Shown: positions 1 through 12,257, counted from the first letter of the stretch. The stretch: DNA of 64,000 nt from Dysidea avara (GCF_963678975.1 NC_089281.1:7031277-7095276); one strand, 5' to 3'. Made by a program: numbers and translations. The notes: generated by a model not told the origin, from the letters alone.

Positions 1-240
1 TTATAGTACAGCTAGCTATAGACCTTGTGTGCATACACTTTTATAATTTTTTTATATTGCCTCATGTGAATGTGAGTGTATTTCTATATGTGTATAAAGT
101 TGATACTAGCTATGCCCAACCATCAGAAATGGGCTGGCTACACCCCTGTTTGCATGAAGACGCAGTGTAAAGGTTTTCAGTGGACAAATGTTGAAATGAT
201 ACTTGTTTAAAGAAAACAAAAAAAAAAACTTTTTTGTAAA
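1..240. other. intergenic, nothing recognised
   Basis: AT-rich sequence with A and T runs near 218-235. No coding or repeat signature that I can support. Confidence 0.5.
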
Positions 241-880
241 ATAAAATTATTATGACTGGTGAACCCACGCATACCACATCAAAAAAGAATGGTGTTGTGT
301 GCCCCAGCTATCATTTATCATCTGTAAAGTGAAGTATCCATTATGTTTCGTTGTCAGCTATGTTCAACCCGTTACACAGCATTACAAATCAAGAACTGTT
401 CGAAAAACACCTCTGCAATCAAAGTAGCCACTATGAAAAATACTATTACAAATGGAAGCTATCTCACACTACCGCCAAGTTGACACCTTTTGCTGTCAGC
501 AAAGATGAATGGGACACAAAGGAGGACACTGGTAAGTCCATGAAGAATGCATTGTACGTAGTGACTACGTACTGTGGTATGCCAAAAGGCACGTGTCCAG
601 CTGAAGCAACATCGCACAGTGAAAAAATCAAGCCCATAGCCTTAGCCATGCTTGTCTGAAGGCATCAGTCAGTCAATCACTAAAAAATTCCATTTAATAA
701 TTAAAAAAAATTCCATAGCAACTTGTTGAAAGCATTTTGGGTTGATCTGAAGTATTGTTTGGGCTTAGTTTTACCTAACATACTGCCTCATCGTAATCAC
801 GGAAAAGTGAGGCTGGTTTTGGGTGATGTTTTTCATGTGCCACACCCAAACCTTGTGGTCCCTACTATACAGTACTATCA
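241..880 (+). repeat. R2 dispersed repeat, copy 1
   Basis: Similar blocks occur at 25584-25860, 52025-52640 and 54385-54920/55360-55445. Shared landmarks are a 'GTGAACCCACGCATACC' box, a 'CACCTCTGCAATCAA' box, a 'TGCCAAAAGGCACGTGTC' box and a distal 'GTGGTCCCTACTATACAG' end. An open frame at 351-659 (102 aa, containing SHTTAKLTPF and DEWDTKEDTG) is partly kept in copy 2 but broken in copies 3 and 4. It is probably a non-autonomous mobile element; the product, if any, is unknown. Confidence 0.6.
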
Positions 881-1344
881 TATGTAACACTTTCACACCT
901 CAGATCAAAGGAACCACCTGGACTACATTTCGTATGTAGCTGGGCTACATCTGGGCAGCGATTATATAAATGTTAAGGCTGAAATCAATTGTGGGTATTG
1001 ATTAATACTCATGTGATTAGTATGCACGACTCCATGAAAACCACTCAGACAGAGTGTGTTTTGTTATCTTCACTATTCTACAAGTTGAAAAACTTTGGGA
1101 TAAGGTGAGAACTAGTGCTATAGCTTATTCACCAATCGTTTCTGCACATTTCTGAATACAGACCACGCACCCATCAAGAAGTTACCACTCTGCACGAAGT
1201 AATTACTCTACAAGCAAGCTTACCTATCTAGGCCATTTAGTAAACTCCATAATTGTTCCATAAACGATTAAATAACACTGATTAAAACATTAAACTCACG
1301 TAACCAAATTCTCTGTGATATCTCTAGGATTTGTCCGTTCATTG
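881..1344. other. intergenic, nothing recognised
   Basis: No open frame, repeat match within the window, or structured element that I can support. Confidence 0.4.
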
Positions 1345-2300
1345 TAACCAAACATAACCAGAATGTACTAGCTGCTGACTCATAATCAAAATTTTTAAGC
1401 ATGTATATAACACTTGTGTTCGCTTGGATGATTGATCACCCTGTGCAGGCTATCAGCCTGATACGGATGGGAAGTGTTATATATTAGCTGTAACAAGGGG
1501 CATTTGGGCTTTAGCCTGATATGTATGCACTCAATACCCAAGTTACAACTATATGTGTTATACCACTACTGTACCCTAATGTACATATTGGCTTAGTATC
1601 ATTATACATGTGTATAATTCTTATCTGCAAAATAGAATGATTTGGTAGAGAAGGCCAAGGAGGGATTTCTAAAAAGTAAATTTTAATAAGGAAACTAATA
1701 CATCACCAATACAATAGCTAATGCAATAATCTTGGGACATGTCACAGTCAAGCAGTTCTGAAGAAAGTGTAACAGCCAATGTGCCTAACAAAAGTGTTGA
1801 AAAATGCAATTAAACATGAAGCCCAGTAGTTCATTCCAGTAGTCCAGTGATCTAGTTCAGTATTTTGTACCTTCCCCTAGAACATCAGTGTGGTAGTCAG
1901 GCATTAACCAGAAGCTTGAAGAGTATGTAACAAATTACCCAACATGTGCCTAGCGCCAGCAGAATCTCTACTTGTTACAAAGCTACCTCAGTATCCTTGG
2001 CAGAAGGTGAGAGCAGATTTCTTCAAATTGAAACAAACCAGTTAGCTACTTGCTATAGACTATTACTCCAGACACATTGAAATTGCTATATTGATGACTA
2101 CCTCTACAAATGATACCATCCGCCACCTTAAGTCAATCTTTGCTAGACATGGCATTTTGCCGAAGCATTTACAGACACATTGGAGTGCATATGCTTGTTA
2201 TGTTTGTGCAAATTATTCAATACTAGATTCTTCAAAGTAGTCTCAATATGCCATTTAACTGCTTGGTTATTAATGACTCCAATGATGTGATCCAATAAAA
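1345..2300 (+). mobile_element. Ty3/gypsy integrase relic A
   Basis: From about 1889 the plus strand reads as a decayed gypsy integrase. There is a zinc-finger end resembling EEYVTNYPTCA, then an RNase H-fold core with YYSRHIEIA at about 2063-2090 and HLKSIFARHGI at about 2127-2160, the usual spacing for the metazoan K02A2.6-like family. In-frame stops and frameshifts show it is dead. The preceding 1345-1888 has no coding sense but matches 19240-19790, so both loci derive from one already rearranged source element. Confidence 0.75.
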
Positions 2301-2860
2301 AATAATAAAAGAGCAAACCCCATATCATCAACTCTGTACACTTTTCATGCATGCATGGTATGATAGCTGGCTCTGCCCAGCAAATTACTAGAGTAAACCA
2401 CCAATGTTCGACCACCATTGAGTCGGACACATTTAAATCACAAAGAAAAATTCCTGCTCTCGCTGTGCCCTTTGAGAGGTCTATGCCATAGACTCCTGCA
2501 TGCAAAATTTCAGACCTGCAGTTTTCTTCATCTGGCTGCAGGAGCTGCAAAAGTGACCTGTCCGAATGTTCTCAATTATTGAATTAAAAAATATCGGTGA
2601 AGTGGCACTGCTCATAGTGCTCAAGTCTTTCTGTGCTTGATATGAAAGAGTAACTCTTATATATGCAGATATTAATGTTGGTTTAGTCCTTTATTGGCTA
2701 TGAATTACAAAGCTCTAAAATCACCTCTGTTGTGCAATCTTTAATTCGGCTATATGTGAAGCTACATGCACATCAAATGAGCATCAACTACCATTTAATA
2801 GTAATTAGATGCATGGACGATGACCGCACCTTGATTTTTACCCAACTAGCTACATATTGA
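2301..2860 (-). repeat. R1 repeat unit, copy A
   Basis: Matches 5105-5760 and 27255-27840 (plus strand) and 20231-20776 (minus strand). Read on the minus strand it encodes a short conserved peptide segment, IIENIRTGHFCSSC then LKFCMQESMA before a stop. An overlapping frame (LLQPDEENCRSEILHAGVYG) is also open. In copies A and C the unit directly follows a gypsy integrase relic in opposite orientation. Confidence 0.7.
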
Positions 2861-3647
2861 TGAGGTGCATTAGCGTTGGTCTGTCAGTTAATATGTATAC
2901 ATATATGGTTGTATAAAATTGGAATGTATAATTGTAAGTATACGTATATATATATATATACCACTTTAGCGTGGGCGTTCAAAAGTGCCGCTTGGGGTTT
3001 AACTTGCATATTGCCCAGGCAATGTCATAGGAAAGTGGTTTGCCAATGACTTGATGCCCAGCCAGTTCAAAGAAACGATATGCTTTGACTAGTTATATTG
3101 AGTGACATAGAGCTTTGTATTGTGGACTCGTTTTTGTAGTGGTTGCTAAGCTGAGTTTATTTGCTAAGATAGACTAGTTGGTTGTTAGTAAAGGATAATG
3201 AAGGTACAAAATAATTGTTTGGGCGATCGTGGATGTGTATTTCTACCCACCGCGTATATATCAGCCTTTGAATAGACCACAGAATGGCATAACTACTACT
3301 GCTACACTGAAATAGGTTAGTAACTTACAGTCCTAAGTACTTAACTTAATATAATAACTTACTTACTGTCCCAATAGCAAAGTTAGTTGGCTTAACTTAG
3401 TACAAAAATGATAACAATATAAACTCCATCCCACAATCACAAGTTTTCTAACATTTCGCGTTGAAACATAGTAACGTATTAATGACGTTTTAACATACGT
3501 ATGGATAATGTTCTGGGGGCTGTTAGCCCACATTATTAAAACCCACGATCGATCTTCAGATGCTACTGTATAAATAAAACAAACGGGGTGAGTTCTCGTT
3601 AGTTCTTTCACCTACTAGGTGAGTGCGCCCCAAGTGATATACATCAC
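2861..3647. other. intergenic with a TA microsatellite
   Basis: A (TA)n run lies at about 2947-2960. The rest shows no supported gene. Confidence 0.4.
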
Positions 3648-3757
3648 TTATACCACAACTGCTTGGCATTTGCTGATATTATACACCCGTAGCCCTCAGG
3701 CTGCGCCCTCGGGTTTTGGGTGTATATATCAGCAAATCCCTCGCAGCCGTGGTATAA
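3648..3757. mobile_element. small hairpin MITE
   Basis: The two halves are inverted copies: TTATACCACAACTGC with ATTTGCTGATAT on the left, and the complement (GCAGCCGTGGTATAA, ATATCAGCAAAT) on the right, around a GC-richer loop. Such self-complementary units are typical of non-autonomous DNA transposons. Confidence 0.6.
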
Positions 3758-3957
3758 CAATTAAATATAGCACATTATATCATACAGTACAATAGTACTG
3801 TATAGTAGGGATGGCGAAGGTGTGGGTGTGGCCCATGATATAATACAACCCAAAAACTGCCTCTATTTTCCTTACAACATCATGACAGTATTGGTTGGGT
3901 AAAATTAAGCCCAAAAGTGTCTTCAGATCGACCCGAAATATTTCTGTCAAGTTGCTA

Positions 3958-5115
3958 CAGATTGCATTTATGCTTACCTGACAGTAGCAGCCTAGCTACT
4001 GCACCAGGCACACATATACACAATCCAAATGTGGTTTTGACTGTCCTCTTTCTAAACAAATCGCCAAAATGTCCAGGACATCAGCCAGATCAAACTACTC
4101 TAATAGAGCAGTCATGTACTCTAATATAACAATCAGCCATAGCATTATCACATTTAATTAAGTACCCCCTCACTGCCAAATTTGTAGTCTGCTGCTTCTA
4201 AAACATTACACACCATACCATATAATCCTATAAAACTATATATCAAATTACTCACTATAGAACAAGGAGTTTGATTATCGAGTTGCTGCTTACACAAGAG
4301 CAACCACAAAGCTATTATATAACTTAAATTGGTCTTAGTGAAACCAAACGTGAAATTTCACAACTTTACTGGCTAGCACCGTTTATAATAATACAATAAA
4401 CCTCACTAACCTGTTCACATGTACAGTTGATATGATTATCTCCAAGTCTGGTTTCCTGGCATTTGAGCAATTGCGCATGTGCACACAGGCACGAGGTCAC
4501 TGTTCTGAGGTATACAAAGTAGCAACATGTCATCCAACCTATATAATATAATCCCTCTCCTCTTCATTAGTAGTAGCATTATCACTTTGAAGAATTGTCT
4601 ACAATGCTTGTTATCAACATTCTGAAAGTAGGTAATTACATCATCTAACCACACAAGAGATCGGTTATCCTTGTTTCCGTTTACTTAAGAGCGTGCTCGC
4701 TACAGGATAAACACAGGAGCTACTAAAATGCTCAAGTGAAGTTGTAGAGCTCTTAGAATGTGATGCTCTGGGAATTTATATATTGAAAGGCGGTTGTGGC
4801 AGCGAGAGGGTTAAATTAAAGCATTGTAATCAACGAAATTAACATATTAACAGTCTTATTGAAGTGAATATATCTGAGCATGGTCCCCAGACCTTCTGAC
4901 TGTTCCAATTGTATAATAGGTGACTGCTCTATTATAGTGCTTTGTCTAGCTAATGTCCTGGACATATTGGAAAAAAATTATGGACGTTTTTAAAGACAGA
5001 AGATATAGTCAAAACCTGGATTTGGATTGTGTATATAATACAGTATGTGTGCCAGGTGCAGTAGCTAGGCTGCTACTGTAAGCGCATTGTGGCTATTTGG
5101 GCAAAAATCAAAGTG
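3958..5115. mobile_element. long-TIR hairpin element next to R1 (copy B)
   Basis: The left arm (about 3980-4115) and right arm (about 4922-5085) are inverted copies, both carrying AGCAGCCTAGCTACTGCACC, ACACAATCCAAAT and AATGTCCAGGACAT-type segments. The same element is found uninterrupted at 20777-21325. Both arms contain the CTCTAWTAGAG motif (4097-4113 and a variant at 4922-4939). This copy is split by the piggyBac-like insertion at 4162-4810. Confidence 0.7.
4162..4810. mobile_element. piggyBac-like MITE with TTAA target duplication
   Basis: TTAA at 4158-4161 and TTAA at 4811-4814 flank the insert. Its ends are CCCTCACTGCCA on the left (four to five bases inside) and the complement of CCCTCTCGCTGCCA on the right. 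AGGG-TTAA at the right boundary is typical of piggyBac. The paralogous hairpin at about 20990-21010 lacks the insert. It carries no transposase. Confidence 0.6.
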
Positions 5116-6010
5116 CGGTCAACATGCATGCATCTAATTACTATTAAATGGTAGCTGATGCTCTCACAGTGTTCATAAAAATAGCTTTGCATTCAATATA
5201 GGTGATTATTTGATGTGCATGAGTTTTACATGTGGCCGAATTAAAGATTGCACAACAGAGGTGACTTTGGAGCTTTGTAATTCATGCATAGCCAATAAGG
5301 ACTAAGCCAAATATCTGCATACATTCAGAGAGTATAAGAGTTCATATCAAGCACAGAAAGACTTGATCAGCTTCAAGCATTACGAACAGTGCCACTCGAC
5401 CGATAATAATTTTTTTGGTCTAATAATTGAGAACATTCGGACAGGTTACTTTTGCAGCTCCTGCAACCAGACAAAGAAAGCTGCAGGTCTGAAACTTTAC
5501 ATGCAAGAGTCTATGGCCTAGACCTCTCCAAACGCACAGCAAGAGCAGGAATTTTTCTTTGTGAGTTTAAAGAAAAATTGCCCTTGGTGGTTGGACATTG
5601 GTGGCTTATGCTATGTTTGTATAACCTTCACGGCTACCCTCATACTTGAGATCATTATATACAAGCATACATTTTTATTTAGCCATAACCAAGGGGGTGT
5701 CACTACAAAAACCATGGCCACTGTACTATATGATCTGCAACCTTGGTCAAAGTGAAAGTTCAACGAAAAAGACCGAATTACACGATGAACGGTCAAACTG
5801 CTTTTTTTCCCAGCATGGTCGAAAATAAACTGAACCAGGTAACAACTTTTCAGCGAAAGCCAATGGTCAAAGTTGACTCAACTGGCTTTGACCGTAGTCA
5901 CAAATTGTAATAAAGTACTATTCTCGTGCCCAGACCGTGTTTCTTTGTGTGGGGGCGGAGGGCCCCACACAACAAAAGAAGCGGTCTAGGCAAGAGACCA
6001 GTAAAAGTAC
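5105..6010 (+). repeat. R1 repeat unit, copy B, with AGACCG palindrome
   Basis: Matches 27255-28145 along its whole length. It holds the conserved short frame (IIENIRTGYFCSSC ... MQESMA, stop at about 5520) and ends in a palindrome at 5921-6007, with CTCGTGCCCAGACCG against the complement of GGTCTCTTGCCTAGACCG. It lies immediately right of the long-TIR hairpin, the mirror image of the arrangement at 20231-21325. Confidence 0.65.
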
Positions 6011-6882
6011 AGTATCTATTGGAATCACACCCCTTGCACAACAAAACTGTTATTTAGCTGAACCGATGGGAATATTTGGAGGCAATTGTCATGATACACA
6101 TATCAAGACATTTTGAGAAATTTGTGTATGCATTTGTTTATGACAAAAATAATAGCTGTTACAGGCATGTCCAATGCATTTGCAGTTTGGAAAAACTATT
6201 AAAAATAATATTAACTGTTGTGCACCGCTCACCTCAAGTCCATTTAGCAACTTTCAGGGTGTGATACATGTAAAGCAACTCTCTGCGAGTCTAATGATGT
6301 TAAAAGAACCTCAAATTCATGAAATTTAGGCATGTCAAAATGGTCTAAACTAAGGTGGTTTAGAAAATTTCCCCAATACATTTTGTATTAAGCATTTCGG
6401 GCCATGTAATATACAGTGTAATAACTGGTGACATGTGATAGTTACCTTGGATTCATGACTAGATTTAGAAAGAGCAGTGAATAGCGATTTAAATGAGTTA
6501 TACCAGAAGGAAATCAGAGGACGTTTAGGTTCAGGTTGAAAATTACTTTCTTGTTCAATGAGAAAATGTATGAAGGACATTTGGAAGGGAAACTCCAGCC
6601 GGTATTCCGACGTCTTGACACCCATTAACCCTCACTACATTAGAGATTTAAAGTAACAAAAGCATTGTGGAATAGTTCTGCAGGTTAGTTTGTGAAACTT
6701 AAAATGTCACTTGTAGGAGTCCAGAAATTTCGGGTATTTCCTTTTCCAGCCTGAATGTCTTGATATGCTGACCATGCATCAAGTCAAGCGCTAGCAGTCA
6801 GATTGTGTTTAGACTATCCCCTCCAAAAAGTTTGCAGCAAGCAGACCCATCTCACAGCAAGTTTCAGAGAGGATAATATTAG
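6011..6882. other. unassigned region
   Basis: A minus-strand frame at 6350-6625 (91 aa) includes a possible splice donor (AAG/GTAACT near 6446), but I recognise no family. 6780-6870 (CAAGCGCTAGCAGTCAGAT and following) is repeated at about 29734-29815. Confidence 0.35.
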
Positions 6883-7829
6883 CCGAGGGGTAGGTAACGA
6901 GCTAAAATTGTCTATGAAATTTCAAAGATGACTGCCCATATTTCATCTTTCAGAAATATGACTGTCCATATTTCATCTTTCAAGACAAATTCCTGTTCAA
7001 AAATCTCCGTAAAATACAGTAATTTTGTAAGTAGTAAATCCGTAAATTATAGGCTCCGTAAAATTCTGTAATTTTTTGTTACATCTTTTCGATCATCAAA
7101 TTTCATCTTTCAAACTGAACAAATTTCAGACAATATTTGTGACCAGATTTTACAAAACCGATCCAAATCGCACATCAGGCAAAATCAAACTAACACCACC
7201 ATTGGATAGCTACACTATCGTACTAGTAGTTTTGACACTCAGTACCACTCAAACTACTCAAGGCTGGTTTCAACAGACGTCTGGGGTATGTAGAGCTCGA
7301 ATGGCGGTTTTAGGCCTTGTGAAGGACCTGGCTTGGCAAGAATCAGTGGTTTACAGATGGACAGCCTGATAATGTAGGCCAGACAATTTTTCTGTGAATT
7401 TTGCTACATATCAACCAGTAAGGAGCCAGCACAGCCCTGTAATCTCGTCTCTGGACTCCAATCGTGATCTGTCTCCATTTTGAAGTCTAACCCTTGCCCA
7501 CCCCGCCACCCCCCCACCCCTTTGTGAGCACTCGTGATACAACTTTGCTCGTCCAACAGCTCAGATTTTCTATCTTATTTGGCGGGAAACTCTACAAGCA
7601 GCTACAAGTACTGGAAGTGGTCTGAAAGGTAACAGATTGATGCATCTTTAGTGTAAATTTCATACGCGTGCTTGCTATCCTTGGAGAGTTATGCTGACTT
7701 GAATTCTTTAAAACCGTTTATCTCAAAACTTCTAATGTGCAATTTGGATTGTTTTTCCAAAATCCAGTTACATTTCATCTTTCAGACAGAGGTGATCTAC
7801 GAAATTTCAGGTCGTTACCTACCCCTCGG
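6883..7829. mobile_element. 947 bp TIR element, 6 bp target duplication TATTAG
   Basis: The terminal inverted repeat CCGAGGGGTAGGTAACGA begins at 6883 and its complement ends at 7829. Both ends are flanked by TATTAG (6877-6882 and 7830-7835). Internally the phrase TTTCATCTTTCA recurs near both ends. No transposase frame; a non-autonomous DNA transposon, superfamily uncertain. Confidence 0.75.
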
Positions 7830-7867
7830 TATTAGCTATCCTGCACAGGATCCGGCAGTAACTCTTA

Positions 7868-8193
7868 TGCACTTGTCAATTTCATGGGGATTTGACAAGT
7901 CGTGGTGTCAAATTCCCCACTACTGGGGCAAAATCGGCTGTCAAATCCCCACCCCCATAGTAGGGGATTTGACAACGCCTCAAGGATGACTAAGCGCATA
8001 TTTCATGCATACGACTAGTAATAAACCTGTCCTGTAGCTAGTAAAAGTATAGCAAGTGCAATTTTATTGTTTAGAAATGCAACTACCGAAAATCTATCAG
8101 TAAATTAGACAACTGTCAATTGCCCCAGGGGTGGGGACAAGAAGCAATGTCAAATCCCCACCTCGGGTGTGGGGCATGAAATTGACAAGTGCA
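7868..8193. mobile_element. PIF/Harbinger-like MITE, TTA target duplication
   Basis: The ends are TGCACTTGTCAATTTCATG and its complement (with one difference), each flanked by TTA, the usual Harbinger duplication. The interior repeats the phrase GGGGATTTGACA on both strands. A related, damaged copy lies at about 36594-36868. Confidence 0.7.
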
Positions 8194-8911
8194 TTAATTT
8201 ACTGTATGCCCAGTCACAATACATTTATACATGCATACAACAAAATGCACAAGGAACACTACCTGCACGATTAGAATTTCGGACAATGTACCCGTACCAG
8301 CTGTAACCAGCAACCTCGCCAGCAACTGAACAAGAAAGCACCAAGAAATGATGGCGTCAAAAACGCCACACTCACGTGTTGCTGTCACGTGACAACTTCT
8401 TGGTTATAGTAGTTCAACTACTGCATGATCCAGTACACAAGCTGCTATCTAGCCTATATTATTATCATTTTCTAAAATGTTTTAAAAAAAATCTAGCCTA
8501 GTTTATTACAGACACTGTACTAATAGGTATAGGGTATTCCTGTTGTAATATGACGTAATACATGTGTGTATTACTGTGTAGCTATGTAAGCAGACAGGTT
8601 GTCTCTGTAAATTACCACATAATGTAGTTAAGGTTTTGAATTAGTTTTGTAATTGTATTCACATGCTTCTAGAAGTTTCTGGACCTGTACAGAACTTTTC
8701 TGTGGTTTTGTAGGTATAAAAGCAGTTGTAACTTTTAATACTTTTGAGTAGAATTGAGTAGCTGTACACTGTGTGACACTGTTTATTGAGTTGCTGATTA
8801 AAATCTATTTTGTAGTCAATTGTCAGGTTAATTTGCGAATCTGCTAACAATTCCCCATTAACCAACTTTGCCAGAGGACTCAAGTTTACATGTTGCATGT
8901 AGTCCTTTCTT
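8194..8911. other. intergenic; part repeated at 30418-30530
   Basis: 8236-8345 (ACAACAAAATGCACAAGGAA onward) is similar to 30418-30510. The remainder holds nothing I recognise. Confidence 0.4.
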
Positions 8912-11150
8912 CGATTGACAGTTAGTTATCTGTAGCTCCACCTTCCATTGAATGTAACAACCATGTTGATGATCAGGAGTATAATCTCACTTCATGTTGA
9001 AAGAATGTGATCATCATTAGTATACACAACTCTGTCATCACCAGTGTTGGCGGCTACTATAACACCCGTTACCATGATGGCAATGTGATGCTACCAAATT
9101 GTTAGGTTGTTTATTAAACCTCAGCATTCCTCAAGCTAGTTTTGAGAACTGCCTCTTCAGTCTGATTAATGTGAATAGCAACTTTGTAAGAAGTGGATTG
9201 ACGGGAAATAAGGTGGCTTCAGTGATACAGTTGATCAAACATTTCTGTGTTGATTTTGCTATATTTTAGCCATTAAGAGCCAGCACAGCCCCTTTCAAGC
9301 ATCATCTCCATCCATTTCAAAGCCCCATTACGGCACCACCATCTCTCACCCCACTCATGCTCCTCAAACTTTCTTTGAAAGACTTGACTGACCAGCAGAC
9401 ATCTCAGTAGCTACATGCAGCACTGAAATGCTCTGAAGTGATAAATTGAAGTGAAAATTTTATATACCAGCATGTTGGCGAGTTTAAATGTGGCTACAGT
9501 CAACTATAGCTAGTGTTGTGTGATTGCTAGCTAGCTTAGTATTTATTCTAGGGCTGTTAGGACCCCCCCCCCCCTAAAATCTCAGACTCACTCCCTAAAA
9601 TTGTGATCGACTAGTCAGTACACTAAAACTTGTTACTAAAAGACACACAAGACTTCTCAAAATGCTTTAGCTTATAATCAATCTCTGAGTGTTTAATACG
9701 TATATAAAATTTTCCCTAGTTAAAAATTGCAAATGCAACCTTAAAATGCTCTTTATAAGATCATTTAATTTTAAAAAATCTCCTAGGGTACATCATGTAA
9801 CTAGCTAACAAAGATTCCTACATAATTATAGTGATGGCTATTCAACAACTGAGAGCTCAAGTTTACTCAGCTCCTTTTTTTTTAAAAAAATAGCACGCTT
9901 ATTTGATTTCATAAAGTAAGTCAGTTTACTTTCAAAATGCCATGCACAGTCAGCAAAACTACTCCTAGATGTAATCTCAGAAAGTCTGATTTTAAAAGAT
10001 TTCCATAATCATGAAAATACCCTAATGTTTCAATTTCAAATAGCTTAAGTTTCTTGGAAGACATCCATGCACCCATGTATACCTTTTAATTTGCTATAGT
10101 GCTTTGTTGTATCATACATTGAGGTGCACATCAGGGTGTCCTAGATATTATATCATTGTCTGCTACACTCATGCATCAAGTTCTACCAACCATAGGATCT
10201 GGCTTCACCTAATTACAACATCAACACTCATGCCACTTTCACAACTATTTTAACTGTTTTATATTGTTGTGAACTTAGACAACTTTATATAATTTATGTA
10301 GACTTTCACCTGGTCAGTGGTCACCCCCCAAATTCTTGATCCCCCCTGAAGGAGAAATCCTAGAATAAACACTGAGCTAGCTTATCATTCTAATAGAAAG
10401 CTTAAATTAGAAGCTGATAAAGCTTCTTTGGCTAGATGGTTCTAACATATAAAAATTAGTATTAAATTTTGCTACTAATATCTGCCACAATATTCACTAA
10501 GTTGTGACCTTTACTACTTTCTTGTAGTGAACGTCACTACATAAAAATGGTGAGTATTGTGGCAGACATTAGTAGTGACGTTTACCACTTTGTTTTTATT
10601 GTGTATACTCTGTTCCTGTACACAAGGTGCTAGCCTAGTAATTAATGAATGATCTAGACTGCTGCAAAAAAAAGTGCAGGGCCAATTTTTTCTTTTAATC
10701 TGTGGCCCATTGAATGTAATCACCAACAGTGTGATGATCATGAGGTACGCAGTTTGATTTGCTTCATGTTGAAAGAAGCTAGGTGGTCATCATCTGATGC
10801 AACTGTGACAGCCACCAGTGCTGGCCATGAAAATACCACTATATACCCATGCATGATCATGATGCAATACATTGCTGGTGATACCATTCACAGTTTACCC
10901 ATGATACCACTGTTATTCCATGATACCCTATATATGAATAAGCATTTATAACATGTGGAACAGAAGCTATGTGCATGTATACCAGCTGCATGTAATAAAT
11001 AATTTGACAACTATTAAAGAATTTAAAGTCACTAGGAATTCTAAGAGACTCTGTAAACACATTATAGTTCTTATGTATATTTTATTATGCTGCATGCAAT
11101 CTCCATTCTATATAATTTTTAATGATTGTACCTACACATTTGTATTAATA
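8912..11150. repeat. segmental duplication copy 1 (3' flank of T1)
   Basis: 8912-9536 and 10383-11150 align in order with 31665-33130, the sequence just 3' of T3. Examples are GACAGTTAGTTATCTGTAGC at both starts and the ACTAATATCTGCCACA segment. The duplication therefore included a TRIM-NHL gene and its downstream flank. Copy 1 is split by the hAT-like insertion at 9537-10374. Confidence 0.8.
9537..10374. mobile_element. hAT-like MITE, 8 bp target duplication AGCTAGCT
   Basis: AGCTAGCT at 9529-9536 and at 10375-10382 flanks the insert. Its ends are TAGTATTTATTCTAGG and the complement of CAGTGTTTATTCTAGG. The uninterrupted site survives in the duplicate near 32300-32320. Eight-bp duplications and CAGTG-type ends are typical of hAT. 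A C13-like run lies near 9563-9575. No transposase. Confidence 0.85.
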
Positions 11151-11156
11151 GTAGTA

Positions 11157-12210
11157 CTAATACATGATTATCCTCTTATTAAGATGGTCACTGATGTAGA
11201 CATTACCATTATGAGCAATAGCTATGCTGTGAGGTTGATTAAACCAATTGTTACAAGTTCCCTTGCAGCCAAAGGTGTAATATTGGCTGTAGCATTTGTC
11301 AAAAACTAACACTTGATGGTCATAACAGTAGTACAAACCTGTTACAATCAACAGTTAGGGATGATGGTAAGTTCAATTAACCATTAACCTCGATGCCAGA
11401 CTTGTGGATGAAGTCAGGTTGAAATGAGCGGATACAGTGACCATAAGTGTTAGCTACTACTAAAGTGTTGTCATGAATAACATCCCATGGGAATTGGAAT
11501 GGACCTGCATTACCTTGTGATGAAGCAGTATGTACCATCTGTTTGGATCCAAAGGGATCCCCCCCCCCCCCCCCCCCCCCCCAAAAAAAAACAGAAATGT
11601 ACAAGGTCAAGATACTTGTCAGTCAAATACTCTAATAGAACAGTCACCTCACATAACACTATTGAGAATCCTCCATAGTTGCTGAGTATGATAACTAGCA
11701 CTAGCCCATGCATGGACACACTTATCCTTATAAGAATAGTGAAAAGTATATGGTCTGTGTTTGCCATTTTTAGTCCATTAATAGCTGAACTACTCATGAT
11801 TGTCACTTATCCCTGTACATCTCTTGATCAATGTAGTCCACTTAGAAAGCAATATAATTAAGATATTTGTGCATAAAACCACAAAATTTTAGTCCCAAAG
11901 CATACAAAATAGCTAGCTTCTGGGGGGCTGTGCTCCCCAGAGTCCCAGATCCCCTGCTATTACCCTGGTGCATCCCACCATGTCAAACCCTGGATTCACC
12001 CCCTGTGTTTGATATGCAGAAATAATACCACAGTCAACAATGTACACCTTGTTGTGATGGACTGTGATGCCAATGGGTAAGTTCAGTTCCTTGTCACTTG
12101 CATATGATCCCTTCTTTCAAACTGAAGTAGATATAATAACCACTACGACTAAATTTCTGTACCCTGTGATTAAATCCATCCACCACATACAAAAATATGT
12201 ATTCTTATAT
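11157..12210 (-). pseudogene. T1, TRIM-NHL relic (NHL repeats only)
   Basis: The minus strand encodes degraded NHL beta-propeller repeats closely matching the C-terminus of T3. The last repeat (about 11157-11345) ends NGNVYISDHLNKRI as in T3; further pieces lie at about 11377-11545 (FPWDV, LVVANTYGHCI) and 12006-12210 (QSTMYTLLWWTV-type region, read in shifted frames). An insertion at about 11546-12005 containing a C24 run splits the reading frame, and there are small indels. No RING, B-box, coiled-coil or filamin part remains upstream; the sequence there is a MITE (12258-12509). It is a dead duplicate of the T3 lineage. Confidence 0.85.
11546..12005. mobile_element. hAT-like insertion in T1, with C24 homopolymer
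   Basis: Comparison with T3 shows extra sequence between two copies of an NHL phrase: CTGTTTG at 11539-11545 and TGTTTG at 12006-12011. The insert ends in a segment whose complement begins CAGGGGGTGAATCCAGGG. It includes a C run (11559-11582) and one CTCTAATAGAA motif (11629-11645). The left end is eroded, so exact boundaries are uncertain. Confidence 0.55.
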
Positions 12211-12257
12211 CGTTGCATGATTAATCATCACATGTAATCCAATCTGTAGGGCAGATG

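Noticed and set aside
6350..6625. 91-codon minus-strand frame with a possible splice donor
   Set aside because: No recognised motif or partner exon; kept only as an unassigned region.
11487..11806. Open frames across the C24 run (poly-Pro or poly-Gly)
   Set aside because: They are an artefact of the homopolymer and the transposon insert in T1.
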